Shown piece after piece: positions 38,971 to 51,478 of a DNA stretch of 64,000 nucleotides. A model generated the notes under the pieces. It was not told the origin of the DNA and made no database searches. It saw nothing but the letters and a program-made list of their open reading frames with translations. The stretch is from Tenebrio molitor (taxonomy: Eukaryota > Arthropoda > Insecta > Coleoptera > Tenebrionidae). The stretch is taken from assembly GCF_963966145.1 (NCBI RefSeq), contig NC_091053.1:13392001-13456000 (forward strand). Direction: 5' to 3'. Each line of letters opens with the position of its first letter. Positions within the stretch are counted from its first letter, which is position 1. A program made the translations under genes and the position numbers.

Positions 38971-39379
38971 TAACTTTTTTTTTGGAAGTCTCAGAAAGCT
39001 TGTTAGTTTACACACTCCGTGCGGTAAATGACAGATAGTTTGGTTAGTAGATATGTATAAATCAAGATACCGTAGCTATTCAAAATGTGTAAACACGTCA
39101 TTTAGAGTTGAGGAGGCCAAAAAGCTATATTTCAGCAGTCCCAAAACAAGAGGGAACAATTTTATTTTCAGAAAACGGTTTAATTTATCCAAAAACGGTA
39201 CAAAGGTGTTCTACCACATTTTCGCTGATAAACTCACCTTGAAATTCTTGCGAGACCATTCCCTAACACCCGGTATATTGCCTTACAGAAAATGAAAAAT
39301 AAAATGACTTGAAAGTTGTGCAGATATTTTAGCTAGTGGTAGGTAACGATTGAGTCAATAATGGCTTATACAAATGTTA

Positions 39380-39545
39380 ATGTTTTTCGAGAAAAACTCG
39401 TCCGTCTGCACAGTAAAAACATAAACAACGCAAAAAGTGAGGTTAGCTTTAAACAGCTGATCCGTGATCTGCAACCCGTGGTGCGTTCACAATCGACTCT
39501 TCAACGCCAGCTTTAAGGCTAAATTTAAATGAGCACCCGATATGT
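39380..39545. repeat. Partial repeat, TGCGTTCACAATCGACTCTTC family
   Basis: Contains GGTGCGTTCACAATCGACTC and TTCAACGCC plus AACAGCTGATCCGTGATCTG and AACATAAACAACGC. The same blocks occur inverted in the more complete foldback at 58,528-58,740, so this is a partial copy in the opposite orientation. Confidence 0.65.
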
Positions 39546-41344
39546 CTTGTATATTTCATTTATCTCTTGTTCCTGTTAATTTTATGACATACTTTTAGAA
39601 AATAATTAATGTTAATTAAGATTAGTAATTCTTCATTCATTAAATCACCATCAAATTAGATTAAAATAAAATTGTTGTGGTTTCGAATGACAGAATTAGA
39701 TCGAGTCTTGCTGTCCAACGGTTCAACGGTTGAATACTCAGTGACAGTTTACGTTACAGCAGTTAAACACTGTTACGCAAGAGCAGGACGAAATAAAATT
39801 TAGATTTAACTAGATCGGAAATCCCTCCGAGATTCGACAGGATTTGTGACAAAATGTCTTGTTCGCGGATCAGATGTAATACATCAGTAGGTCCGTTTTT
39901 AGTGTCCTCGCCGCCATTCCATGCGCTCCATAAAAATCACGCAGCCCTAACGAACTGAAAACTCAGCGAAGACCGTACCCTCGAATAATAAATTTTAATG
40001 ATTATGATAAGCGCCCCATGAAAGATAACCGTGCTTAAAAGCGCGGTCTGTTCGGCGAGCTTTACGGCTTTCGCGGTGTTTCGGTTTGCTTCCCGGCGGA
40101 ATTTAAGTTCTGGTCAAGTTGCGAACAAAAGATTAGCGAATTCTCGTGCACCGAGAGCTTTTAGAGCAAAAATGAAAAGTTTTCTCGAGCGATTTGCTAA
40201 TAAATTGCTAATAAGAGCTTTGATGCTGGGCTTTTTATTAAACTTGTCGATTAAAAAGCTCGCCTCGCCTCTCATTGATGGGAAACTTGAGCGCCCCCTA
40301 ATTTAGACCGGATCGAAAGCTGAGTGCTCCGGAATACTTTTAGAAAAATCTGATGCTTCATTAATATTAGCCGATATTAGGCGTAGGTCGCGAGGGGGAG
40401 GGTTGTGGGTGGGAAAACAGCGCTCCGGGGACGAAATAAAAGACATATTCACTCTTTTTTCTTTCTAATTTTGATGAATATTCTGATGATAAAGAGTTCT
40501 TCGAACGCAAAAAATGAATTTTAATCCTCATCTAAAAATCTGGCGTCGATCCGCCCATCACTCAAACCGATTTCTCTTATCGCCACACTCATCCTCCCCA
40601 TAAAAAAATAAGTGTGTGACGACATCCCCAGCTTGAGAACTCTATTTGGCGGAAAATATGGAGCTTAAAGCTCCCCCAATTAATCTATGTAAAATGATCT
40701 GCTCATTCAGTGCTCAGCTAAGTATTGATCATTTCGGTAATCCTGCGGAGAAAAGCACGGCTGTCTTAACTTTTATCATGTCGGAGAGATGAATGTAGGA
40801 GGGAGTGTAAAGCTCCACCGCAGTGTTTCGGCAGTCAGCAGGAAGCGTTCAAAGCGTCTTTCATTATATTACTTTTCATTCAGGAGGAATTAACTCAGCC
40901 ACTTGACTGGCTCGCTGAAAATATTCCATCCGAATGGTTAATTAACACCTGAAGAACGGCCAATGTTTGCGCTGGAATCGAGTGAAATTTTTTACAGTTA
41001 GATTGCCTCTTACTTATTTACGTTGCCGTAAACTACACAGAGCCGTTCCATTATAATTTCTGCTCACTCCAAATTAAAATTTCGTTTCTGGAGTTGTAGT
41101 CTTAACAGGATTTGTGTGAGGCGCTCCTTATTTCGAATTGAACGATCTAAATTATTTAGCGGGACGCTCGATGCTAATTATAAAACTAATACAGCTGAAC
41201 GCTGCATAGAACAAGTTTTAATTAATTTTTAAAAGTAAATTAATGAGAGGAGGGTGGAAGTTCAAAGGGAAAAATTGAAAGGGGAAGTTTTAGTGGAAGC
41301 GCGGGGCAAAAATAAAAATAGAAATATGCAAGTTAAGAGTGATT
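39546..41344. other. Unique non-coding sequence of balanced composition
   Basis: About 1.8 kb without foldbacks or recognisable coding exons, less AT-rich than the repeats on both sides. Such a block between repeat-dense stretches is where conserved regulatory DNA could lie, but no motif can be assigned. A 91-codon plus-strand frame at 40,031 shows no domain. Confidence 0.45.
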
Positions 41345-44300
41345 TTATTTGATTTTTTTTTGCAGAACTGATCCAAATTTTCTCGGCGCCTCCACCATTT
41401 TTGCAACTCACACAAATAAAAATTTCTGAGCTTGTGTTAGAGTTACAGTCGTGCGGTTTTCTGCATCCGATTCGTCATATTTCAATCTACAAAACACTGT
41501 TTTCGGATTGAATTTAGCTCAAATCGTAAGAGAGATGTAGCGGTTTAATTTAAGAGAAATCCCGGCGCCTCCACCATTTATACTACATATATAAATGCAA
41601 TTTTGACAACTGCTGTGAGAGACAGAATTATGCGGTTTTTTGCATTCGACTCGTCATACTCAATTCTACAAAACTCAAGTTTCAGATTGCATCTAGTTCA
41701 AATCGGAAGAGAGTTATCGGTAGTTTATTGAAATAGAGCTTCTAGACCTCCACCATTTTTGCCACCCACATAATTGCGTTTTTTTTTCAACTGCTATTTA
41801 AGATCGAGCTATGCGGTTTGCTGCATCAGTATCATCATACTTCTGTCTGCAACAGAGCGTTTTCAGACTGCTTCTAGCATAAATCGTAAAAGATATATAG
41901 CTGTTTAATTTTTAACAAGATCCCGGCGCCTCCACCATTTTTGTAAACCATATAAATGTAATTTTTACGACTGCTCTTAAAGATAGAACCATGAATTGGC
42001 ATAATTAAGTCTATAAAATAAACTTTTTAGTCCTGTACGGAACATTTTCTAGACGTCTTGAAAATTTTGTAAATTATTTAACTGAAAATTTCTCAACAAG
42101 TGTTAGACCTAGAATCATGCGGTTTTTTCTAGTAGATTTGTGATAACTATCTCCACAAAATGCAGTTTTCAAATTGCATCTAGTTTAAATTGTAAGAGAG
42201 TTATCGCTACATTTTCCCTGGTCCCACTATTTTTGTAACCCACGTTATTGCAATGTTCTCAATCGGTGTTCCAGATACAACCATTCACGTTTCTGCATTT
42301 GATTCTTCATCATAAAATCTACAAACACACTCTTCAGTGCAGACGTGGCCAAATCATTACGGAGAAATAATTATTTTTCTGTTAAATACATTCTTGGCGC
42401 TTCACCATATTTGCAATAAATAATAATCCAATTTCTCTTCACCAATATTAGAGATTTAATCCGTCACATTCAAATCTATATAATTCTGTTTTCATTTTAA
42501 ATCTAACTCAAAGTGTAAAAGAAATATGGAAGAAATTCCCGGCGCATCCACCATTTTTGCAAATCCTATTAGCATATGTTTTCTCAGTTGCTATTGAACA
42601 TACAACTATGCGACTTTTTGCATTCGAATCGTCACAATGAAATCTAGAAAATACATTTTTCAGATTGTTTTTAGCTCTAACCATAAGGGAGAAATAATTA
42701 TTTTCATTGAACCAATTTTTGTTGCTTCCACCACTTTTGCAACCCACATAATTACAATTTTCTAAACAGGTCTTAGAGATAGAGCCATGCAGTTTCTTTC
42801 GCTATTTTCACCATGAATAAATCTACAAAATACACTTTTCATATTGCATACAGTCCAAAGAATAAGCGAGATATAGTAATTTTTATCAAAGAACTTCTCA
42901 AGTGCTCTACCAATTTTGAAAATTATTTCAATTAAAAGTTCTCAACTGATGTTAAAGATACGCTTTCCTGGATTCGATTAGACATATGTAGATCTATAAA
43001 ACACAGTTTTCAGGTTTCATCTAGTTCAAATAATAAGGGAGATATCTTATGTGATCGAAAATCATTCCCGGCGCATCCACCATTTTTGCAATTTATTTAA
43101 ATGGATATTTCTCAATGGGTGTTTAAAATAGAGCAGTGCGGTTTTCAGCTTTCGATTCGTCATAATTAAATCTACAAGGGCCAGGTCTCAGCAAGGATAT
43201 AACTCCAATTGTAAGGGAGATGTTGATAATCTTGTTGAAAAAATGTCCGGCGCTTCTATTATTTTTGTAATTTACATATATGCAATTTTCTCAACTTGTC
43301 TTCCAGATACAATCATGCGGTTTTTGACTGTCGATCTGTCACAACTAAATCTACAAAACGCAATTTTCAGATCGCATCTAGCTCGAATTGTTATAGAGAT
43401 ATCCCTATTTCTCCTAAATCACACAAATGCACGTTTCTCAGTTAGTGTCAGAGAAAGACCTATGCGGTTTATTGCAATCAATTCGTTACACTCGAATCTA
43501 TTAAAAATGTTTTTCAGGTTGCATCTGGCTCAGATCGTAAGAGAGATATTAATGGTTGATTTAGAAAGAAATCCCGGCGCCCCCACCATATTTGATTGCC
43601 AATTGCTCAATCAGTGTTAAAGATACCGCCATCCAGTTTGCTGTATTCGATCCGTCATAATTAAATGTGCAAGACATAGTTCTCGAATTGCATCTAGCTT
43701 GAGTAGCAGAGAAAATATGGTTAGCAACGTATGTTGAGTAAATTTCCCGGCGCATCCACCATTTCCCCAATGATAAATACGAGTACATATGTTTTCTTAG
43801 TTGCTATTGGACATACGACTATGGGACTTTTTGCATTCGAATCGTCACAATGAAATCTATAAAATACATTTTTCAGATTGTTTTTAGGTTTAACCATAAG
43901 GGAGAAATAATTATTTTCACTGAACCAATTTTTGTTGTTTCCACCACTTTTGCAACCCACATAATTATAATTTTTTCAACTGGTCTTAGAGATTGAGCCT
44001 TGCAGTTTCTTGCACTAGATTCACCATAATCCAGTCTACAAAATCCATTTTTCATATTGCATTTACTCCAAGTCATAAGCGAGATATAGTCATTTTTATT
44101 AAAGAACGTCCCAAGTGCTCTACCAATTTTGAAAATTATTTCAATTAAAAGTGTTAAAGACAGAACCATATAATATCCTGGATTTGATTCGCCATATATA
44201 GATCTATAAAATACAGTCTTCAAATTGCTTCTAGTTCAAATTGTTATTTGATCGAAAATAATTCCCGGCGCACCCACCATTTTTGCAAATTTATTTAAAT

Positions 44301-45095
44301 GGATATTTCTCAATGGGTGTTAAAAATAGAGCAGTGCGGTTTTCTGTTTTCGATTCGTCATAATTAAATCTACAAGGGACAGGTGTCAGTTAGAATATAA
44401 CTCCAATTGTAAGGGAGCTATCGTTACTCATGTTGAAAAAATTTCTGGCGCCTCCATTATTTTTGCAAATTACATAAATGCAATTTTCTCATCTGGTTTT
44501 CCAGATACAATCGTGCGGTTTTCGGTAGTCGAACTGTCACAACTAAATCTACAAATTTCAATTTTTAGATTGCAAATAACTCAAGTCATTGTAGAGACAG
44601 CGTTATTTTTCATAAATCACACAAATGCACTGTTCTCACTTAGTGCCAGAGAAAGAGCTATGTAGTTTACCGCAATCAATTTGCTAGGCTCGAATCAATC
44701 AAATGTGTTTTTCAGATTGCATCTACCTCAAATCGCAAGAGAGATATTATTATTGGTTGATTCACAAAGAAATCCCGGCGCCTCCACCATATTTGATTGC
44801 AAATTGCTCAATCAGTGTTAAAGATAGCGCCATCCAGTGATAAAATGTACAAAACACAGTTCTCGGATTGCATCTAGGTCAAACAGTAGAGAAAATATGG
44901 CCACCAAGGTATGTCGAGTAAATATCCCGGCGCCTCCGCCATTTTCGCAAACTTTTATTTTCTAAGAATGCATTAAGTAGTAATATTAGAGGAAACAAAT
45001 GGGAATTATTGCGGCAGTCGTAAAATGTAAAAGGAGCAATATGAAGGAAAGCTGAAAAAGTTTGACCTCTCATTCGTCCGTCGGCAGTGAAAAAT
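41345..45095. repeat. Diverged satellite array, ~174-bp monomers with higher-order repeat
   Basis: About 22 head-to-tail monomers, each with the box CCCGGCGCCTCCACCATTTT TGCAA (box starts near 41381, 41561, 41741, 41922, 42218, 42394, 42538, 42717, 42899, 43068, 43247, 43573, 43747, 43930, 44107, 44261, 44445, 44773, 44927), then CATGCGGTTTT, GATTCGTCATAA, TCTACAAAACACAGTTTTCA and CTCAAATCGTAAGAGAGATA. Monomers 42,530-43,740 and 43,740-44,925 match each other in order far better than neighbouring monomers do, at an offset of about 1,213 bp, so a seven-monomer higher-order unit is present twice. The two similar 79-codon minus frames at 42,508 and 43,721 come from this duplication and are not genes. 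Confidence 0.88.
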
Positions 45096-46156
45096 CTAAT
45101 ATTTCATAAAAATATTTACTTCTACAAGGATAAGCATTTATGGTTAACAAGCTATATCCCCAAGAAATTCCCCGGATAATAGTACTTCCTTAGTTCTTAA
45201 CTGCAATAAAGCGAGGAGGCTCGGAGATTATTAGTTCTGTAGTCAAGAGAGCAATATCACTCCCAGTTCAACGAAGAAACGCAATATACATTCTATTACT
45301 GCAACATCAAGAACAGTTAAACAATTTAATGCGCATTTTCAAAACACGTAAGCTCTTCTTACTTGAAAATCTGGATAAAATCCAGTCTCAGAGATCAGTG
45401 GCGATCCGCTTTGTTCTATAGAATTGTTGCAGAGTATTCTTATCTGCGCAAACAAATGTTACGGGTGTGCTGCAAGGCTCTGCTCTGAGCACCCGTCTTT
45501 TTCTGTATATTTTTTGAAGTGTACAGAATTGAAAAATGTGTTGTTGAATGCAGCAGCAGTTATTGCAAGAAAAAATAGTGACGACGTTTCATTTTGATAG
45601 TTAATGGGAATCGTCGTGAGCGGGAGAATCTGTCTCCGCTTGAACGACTTGTCAAAGTGCAATTGCCCCAATTGTCAGTGTAATTACTCGGCAAGCGCAA
45701 GTTTGGCAATTAGCCGGAATGGTAAAAATTTCCAGAGCCAATAACTACTCAGAGTTAATTAGCGCAAGTTTGTTCACACCGTTTGGTAAATTTCCCCCAA
45801 CTAGAAGTTGTTTGTCGGCGGGGCCTTATTTTTGTCATTAAGTTTTAACGAGCGGTCTTTACGTATAATACCAGAAATTTTATTATGAAAAGTTGCCCCG
45901 TGAAAAAGTTCCGAGTGAGCAATTATTGGCAAAGTCAGGTAATTGCACAGTGCAGCCAACATTGTTTCTTGTTGCGGAAGGAGAACCAAGTCTTGGAAAC
46001 TCGCCGCTTCGGTGGGACCATTTGCATTATTAATTTTATGGATGGTGGCGAGGAGGGAAACTGCTCCGGGAACTTGATGCACTGAGCTGGTGATAAGACA
46101 TAATCCAATTGATTTAAGAAAAGGGTTGTTACGAAAAAACAATTCTAACAACGATT
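45096..46156. other. Unique intergenic sequence, no gene recognised
   Basis: Mixed-composition sequence after the satellite. A 116-codon minus frame at 45,801 and a 66-codon plus frame at 45,885 overlap and neither shows a domain or splice context. Confidence 0.45.
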
Positions 46157-46316
46157 GTAGAGGTGTTGGATTCTCTCACGGGCTGTGACCTTGGAATATC
46201 TGAGCGAAGGCAGCGTGATAAACCAGTGAAAAAGATGTAACTGAAAAGAGACTGATATTGGTCGTTTGCGCAGATATGACATTCATAGCCCATGAGAAAA
46301 TCCAACATCTCTATAG
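46157..46316. mobile_element. Foldback, AGGTGTTGGATT family, copy 1 (160 bp)
   Basis: TAGAGGTGTTGGATTCTCTC and ACGGGCTGTGA pair with ATAGCCCATGAGAAAATCCA and ACATCTCTA. GATAAACCAGTGAAAAAGAT and GCGCAGATATGACATTCA are shared with the longer copy at 62,131-62,384 in the same orientation. Confidence 0.75.
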
Positions 46317-46928
46317 GGCCTCGGTGTGCAAACTTCACACGCCTGGTTTAACAATATCTATATCGCACGCCTTGCGTAAATATTTATTAATATTTGACTG
46401 ATGGGATGTCTACTACGTGCTTCATAAAAGAGTGGAAGGAAACATTTTTATTAAAAAATATTCTAACACATCCCTTTATTACCCACAATATTTCACAGGA
46501 TTTAATATTACGGGCACATCTGAATTTCATAAAAGTCTCACTGTTCAAGTTCAAGGACCACTTTCATCGATCGCATCGTAAATCGTGAAATCATTTCGGA
46601 AGTCGCTAAATCGTCTCTACAATTAGCTCGAAGCAAACAAAAAAATTAAATCCATTTACCCATTAATGGAACCATAAATCCGGCTGACGTTCAATTTTCA
46701 ATTATCGCATTCCATCGAGCTGCCGATAAAGGACACTTTTATATAGAGTCTTTATGACCGATTTTCGATTAATAATTTGGAGACTTTGTGCAGATGAAGG
46801 AATTATTAGTCGAGAGAAAAAATCTATCAAGCAACTCAATGAAATCTTTCAAGTGGTCGGCCAAAGAAATGTCAAAGCAGATAATCGTTACAAGGCAAAA
46901 TAAAAAAAAACCATAATATACAACACAA

Positions 46929-47048
46929 GGTGATCAACAAGAATAAAACGACTGTGCAAGTATAATTATACGTATGACTCAAACTAAGACAAACGTTTCG
47001 ATAATAATTATACTTACTATGCACAGTCGTTTTATTGGTTGCTTATTC
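46929..47048. repeat. Hairpin, AATAAAACGACTGTGCA arms (about 120 bp)
   Basis: AATAAAACGACTGTGCAAGT and ATAATTATAC pair with ATAATTATACTTACTATGCA and CAGTCGTTTTATT. Outer GGTGATCAACAAG / GGTTGCTTATTCACC pairs weakly. Short foldback, non-coding. Confidence 0.65.
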
Positions 47049-47407
47049 ACCCCGTTTCGAAAGTAACATTCTAATAAAAATATTTTCATTTGAATGCCAT
47101 AACCTATTTTACCCCTTATTCCGGGATAATTGTTGCTTACAATTACAGATAGATAGAATGCTTTATTTTGCCTATGGACTTTCCGATTCCTGATTACATT
47201 TTCTTTAAACATAAAACAGCAATTCCAAAAAAATAAAAATAAACAGTTGTATTCCTATCCCCCACCACTTTCCTTCTCTGTTTTTCCCTTCCTCTTCGCT
47301 TCCTCAACGCTATTTCGAGATTGTGCTCTGTTTCCTATTCTGAATTTTTCTACTCTTTTCCATGCTTCTTCGTTCACTATTCCGTAATATATCACTGTTT
47401 CTCCATA

Positions 47408-47869
47408 TACAGGATGTCGCAAAATAAACGTATTCCAAATCGGGGGTCTTGTAGGGAAAAATCTCAGGAAAAAAAATAAAATAAAAAATATAGGGGGGTC
47501 TTTACAAAAATATATTATGGGTCTGAAGGTTTAAACTTTTCATCATGTTTTCTTCACATAAAAAATATAAATGGTTGACATTCATTTTGAAATATGGTGA
47601 GGATGATTAATGATTATGTAAAATATTAAAATATAAATGAAAACACATTTCTTGAAAAAACAGCTTTATCTCCAAAAAATAAAAGTTTTATTTTTCCAAT
47701 TTTTGTTCAAAAGCTAGAATATTAATCAGGTACTTCTGAACAAATATCGGCAACTTTGATATTTTTTTCAAAGTGACCGCAATTTTTTTTTAAACATTTT
47801 TACTTGGTCAACAGGATGTCCCCAACTAAGCCCCGAACTAGGAATACGATAATTTTGAGACACCCTGTA
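47408..47869. mobile_element. MITE with TACAGGATGTCGCAAAAT ends (462 bp)
   Basis: TACAGGATGTCGCAAAATAA and ACGTATTCC are mirrored at 47,840-47,869 (GGAATACGATAATTTTGAGA, CACCCTGTA). AT-rich interior with no coding capacity. Confidence 0.7.
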
Positions 47870-47879
47870 TAGGTCCATT

Positions 47880-48525
47880 CCTCTTTTTCGTTCACGTTCA
47901 ATACCTCCCGAGATCCATTTCATCAGTCTCTTCCGCTCTACATTTTCCACCTCGTCTTTGGATTTTGTTTTCCCATCCTCCATCTCCTTTTCCTTATTTC
48001 TTGCTCCTCTTTCTCCTGTTCTCCAATTGAAGTCTTCTCTTTCATTGCGTCTTCGACACGTCTTCTTATTGTCTTCATCTCTTTACTGTATATTCTCATT
48101 ATTTTACACCATTTATTGCCCATATGAAATTTTCTTCCCCTGGATCTTTCTTCTTCTCCCTTTTCTTTTCGCTTTTCTTTAATCCCCAATTTCACCACTT
48201 TTTCTTTTCTCTTTTTGCCCCTTGACCTTCCCATTTGTATTCTTTGGGTAGCGATTTACCCCTTTGTGCTTCTTTTCCGGGTTCGGTTTTCTTTGTCCAT
48301 TTATCTTTTTATTCACCTTCTCTTTATACCTTTACTCGCCGGTTCGTCTTCTCTTCTTCTGTCCTTTTTCTAAAAATTTTTCTTCAGTTTCTCCTCTCTC
48401 TCGTCCCATACAAACCATTCTCCATTTATCTGTATCTTCCTCTATCCTATTTTCACCCTTTTTCCTCTATCTCTCTCTTCTCTAGCCACCTCTCTTAACT
48501 TCTTTAGTGCTTTCTTTCTTCAGCT
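47880..48525 (-). pseudogene. Purine-rich (minus strand) coiled-coil-like fragment
   Basis: The plus strand is a long C/T-rich stretch; on the minus strand it reads as highly charged Lys/Glu/Arg-rich frames (for example VEDAMKEKTSIGEQEKEEQE, then VERKRLMKWISGGIERERKR in an adjoining frame). Similar charged regions occur in proteins of arthropod non-LTR elements, so a decayed retroelement fragment is possible. Simple-sequence origin is an equally good explanation. Confidence 0.25.
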
Positions 48526-49384
48526 TACAATTACAGTAAATATGTGTAAACTTTGCCGAAATCGAAAAGTTGTTTTCAAGGTTAAAACAGCACATCGTTG
48601 ACGTTTCTTTGACATTTCAGCGAAAAATCTGCTTACCAGTGGCGTTGTGTTTGGCAACAAAGCTGGGAAATTACCTATTCTTGCGAATGTAAAATGTTGC
48701 TCTTGTTTATTTTATAAATTTTCTCCATTTTCTGATAATAATAATAAAATGCACAATTTTAATTCCAACGACTAAAATTCATGAGGTATGATTTATTATA
48801 AAGTAGCGTTTGAAACCACAAATTGATTGTCTATGCTCAAGCATTGAACGCTTATTTGCATAGGATTCCGCTACGACATTACCGATACTTTGCAATGTCT
48901 GCTCAGATTTGTTTTCTTTTTGATCAGTTTGTATATTATATATCAAGATGTATTAGAAATGGCGCATAATAATTATAAATGATAATAATGATAGCAACAA
49001 CAATAATGATACAAAATGCTTCAAAAATGACATTAATGACAATCCTTGTTAGTTTTTGACTTTACTCAAGTTGGAAAATCTCTCTAGCTTAATCAACAAA
49101 CTCATTATATTTTTAAAAACGAAATTACAAATAAACCAATAATCAAAATGGTAAAATTAAAAGTTTTTGACTGTTATAGAAATGATTACATGAGAAGTTC
49201 CGTAAAAAGGCGTTTTGAGACCAATCTTATTTCATTTTGATCTATAGTTTTCATTTACGAAAGTAAACAGAGCCTGTTAATCCTTTCAGTATAGGCTGAC
49301 CTACCTTCCTGAAAAGGGATCACACGCTTATCTGCAAGGATGCAGCCAAAAAAGATGATAATTATAATAATAGTAATAATATAG
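48526..49384. other. AT-rich intergenic, nothing recognised
   Basis: No gene, hairpin or shared repeat was noticed; short ATAATA/AATGAT simple-sequence patches occur near 48,970-49,010 and 49,360-49,380. Confidence 0.5.
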
Positions 49385-49798
49385 TGCAGTCACAATTATT
49401 TTTTCTATTTCATCAACAAAATACACATTTACTTAAAAATAGATATTTTAAAGCAATATGTGCTGTTGTTGCAATTAAGTACAGTTAGAGCCACTCACCA
49501 CACCACAATTATGCAACCAAATTATTATTATTATTGCAGTCTACAGATCATTATCGCTGCTGCATTCACATTGTGTTTATTATTGCAGCAGCGTCGCTTG
49601 GAAAACAAACTGATTACGTTGATAATCAAGAAACAACAGAATCGAGTCTGTGATTAGAGCGGACGTCAATACAACCTAATGACGTGGCACTTACTTGGGA
49701 AAACAAAATATGTATGAGTAAAAATTGAATGAATAAGCATCCCTGATGAAACTTCTACGATTTCTTTTATTCTCCATAAAAGGACATTAAAAAAGCTG
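49385..49798. repeat. Left arm of a 0.4-kb inverted repeat pair
   Basis: About 410 bp matches 52,880-53,290 in reverse orientation: TTCATCAACAAAATACACAT, GAGCCACTCACCACACCACA, CAGCAGCGTCGCTTGGAAAA, CGAGTCTGTGATTAGAGCGG, ACGTCAATACAACCTAATGA and TCTCCATAAAAGGACATTAA. Similarity looks close to 85-90%. The arms may be terminal repeats of a 3.9-kb element or a local inverted duplication. Confidence 0.75.
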
Positions 49799-49807
49799 CA
49801 TTTATAT

Positions 49808-49945
49808 ACAAGGATTTCACGAGTGATAATGAGCCCGACGGAATTGAAAATGCAACCCACAATACATTTGCAAAGTAAACGTGAATGTTACCCACGTTTA
49901 CTCTGAAAATGTATTGTGGGTTGCATTTTCAATTCATTTTGTGTA
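49808..49945. mobile_element. TTTCACGAGTGATAATG MITE, copy 2 (decayed right end)
   Basis: GGATTTCACGAGTGATAATG, CGACGGAATTGAAAATGCAA and CCCACAATACATTTGCAAAG pair with GAAAATGTATTGTGGGTTGC and ATTTTCAATTC. The outer part of the right arm is lost. Same family as 24,090 and 50,443. Confidence 0.7.
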
Positions 49946-50442
49946 TAATGTAAAATATCATTATTCTGCCTCTCAATGGAGGACTAGCTCCTTCTATTGC
50001 TCTACCCGCGTTCATCCTTCTAAACCTTAATAAAAAGGGACTTAAAAAATGCGTCTCCGTGTAATGCAGCCCTGCGACTTCGTCCTCTCTTCATTGGTCG
50101 AATCTGGTGTGGCATTACAATCGACAATCAATGGTCAAGCTGCCAACAGTTTACACTAATGAGAACGTTTACTTTTGATTTATGACCAGTCCATCGATTC
50201 CTTGCTTTGTTGTATATTTTTGAGAAATTAATATGAATATTTTACATTTCCGGACGTCCTTGCATCGATCGTTGCGCATTTATCCTTAACTAGAATTCAA
50301 TTTATTTGTCTAAAGAATTGACACCGAAAGCACCAATTACCAGTCGACCAGAGAAGTTAAGCAGCGTTGAGTGCGGTCAATATTTGAATGGATTGAAACA
50401 TTTCATTCCAAATTTATTATTATTTGACTAATCTCTTCTAAA

Positions 50443-50622
50443 CATAGGGTATTTCACGAATGATAATAATGAGACCGACGGAATTAAAAATGCAACCCAC
50501 AATACATTTGGAACGTAAAGCTGGATATTTACCGTGTCCATATCCAACTTTACGTTCCAAATGTATTGTGGGTTGCATTTTTAATTCTATCGGATACATT
50601 ATCACTCGTGAAATACCCAGTA
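50443..50622. mobile_element. TTTCACGAGTGATAATG MITE, copy 3 (180 bp)
   Basis: A nearly complete palindrome: GGTATTTCACGAATGATAAT, AATTAAAAATGCAACCCACA and ATACATTTGGAACGTAAAGC on the left, all mirrored on the right through CCAACTTTACGTTCCAAATG to CACTCGTGAAATACCCAGTA. Confidence 0.8.
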
Positions 50623-51478
50623 TATGTTTTAGCGGATAGATAGGGCACAAGATAAGTCCAATAGAGACAAGTCCACGATGTCTTTTATCAATTCACTCCT
50701 AATCTTTCTTACCTGACTAGTGACACTTACTAATGTTTTATCTTCGGAATAGAGCACGGAGAGCCGCAGTCATTTAAAAAACCAAGTCTACGCTACGTAA
50801 CTTTTGACGTGTTTTATCCCCTCACTCCTTATCTTTCTTTCGAGAACTTACACATTCCATTATCTCCCATTTCGTGCAAACCCGAGCCACACACACCTTG
50901 TCACGTGTTTCACAATTCATTGCTCCGAAATTTACGAAATGACTTTTTTACGTGAGAATCCGTATCACACCGCTAAAAGGGCGACAGTTATAAAATGCCT
51001 CATCCAAGACATTACCACCATCTGGCGTGCATTACTCTAATCAATATTCAAAGCATGACCACATATGCGCCAAACTTTGCACAACCCTAACAGAAATTCT
51101 CCATTATTTACAACGACGTTCGCCATCTTCGCTAAAATTCGTTTAAACACCTGCCCCGAATTAATTGTTTTAAAATTTATTATAATTCCTAATTCACGGC
51201 GCGTTCCACCCTCGAACAGGCCTTAAGTGGAATTCGAACTTCTAACTCACATAATGGCGGGATCTTCTTTCCAATATGGCGGCGACAATTTATCGTTCAC
51301 TCCCAAATTAAAAAGAAACACATTAAACGGAGCTTTCACGATTAAATCTGTACCAACTAAGATCAACAAAAGAAGCAAATAGAGACAGTAGGACTAGAAA
51401 AAAGAATATTCAGGAAAAAGATCAAAAGACACGTCGTAGATATTTAAATGTGTCTAAAGGTACTTAACTGTCTATACT
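50623..51478. other. Intergenic, no gene recognised
   Basis: Mixed-composition unique sequence. No domain-bearing frame or foldback was found. Confidence 0.45.

Larger units (their letters stand above)
28587..39275. mobile_element. Outermost nested foldback, TACAGGGTGTTAGGGAATGG ends
   Basis: TACAGGGTGTTAGGGAATGG near 28,587 is matched inverted at 39,256-39,275 (CCATTCCCTAACACCCGGTA). Similarity extends about 75 bp with an indel (GGTGAGTTT and GAAAATGTGGT blocks). Everything between, including the LTR element and the LINE, lies inside it, so it is the oldest layer of the stack. The native element is probably a MITE of no more than about 1.5 kb. Confidence 0.6.

Noticed and set aside
42508..43960. 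Two similar 79-codon minus-strand proteins 1,213 bp apart, seemingly a paralogous gene pair
   Set aside because: Their spacing equals the satellite higher-order period and they span monomer boundaries, so they are satellite sequence read as protein.
45801..46151. 116-codon minus frame and overlapping 66-codon plus frame
   Set aside because: They overlap on opposite strands, lack domains and have no supporting splice structure.
48235..48498. Plus-strand Phe/Ser-rich frame resembling a membrane protein
   Set aside because: It is a simple C/T-rich strand; hydrophobicity follows from composition.
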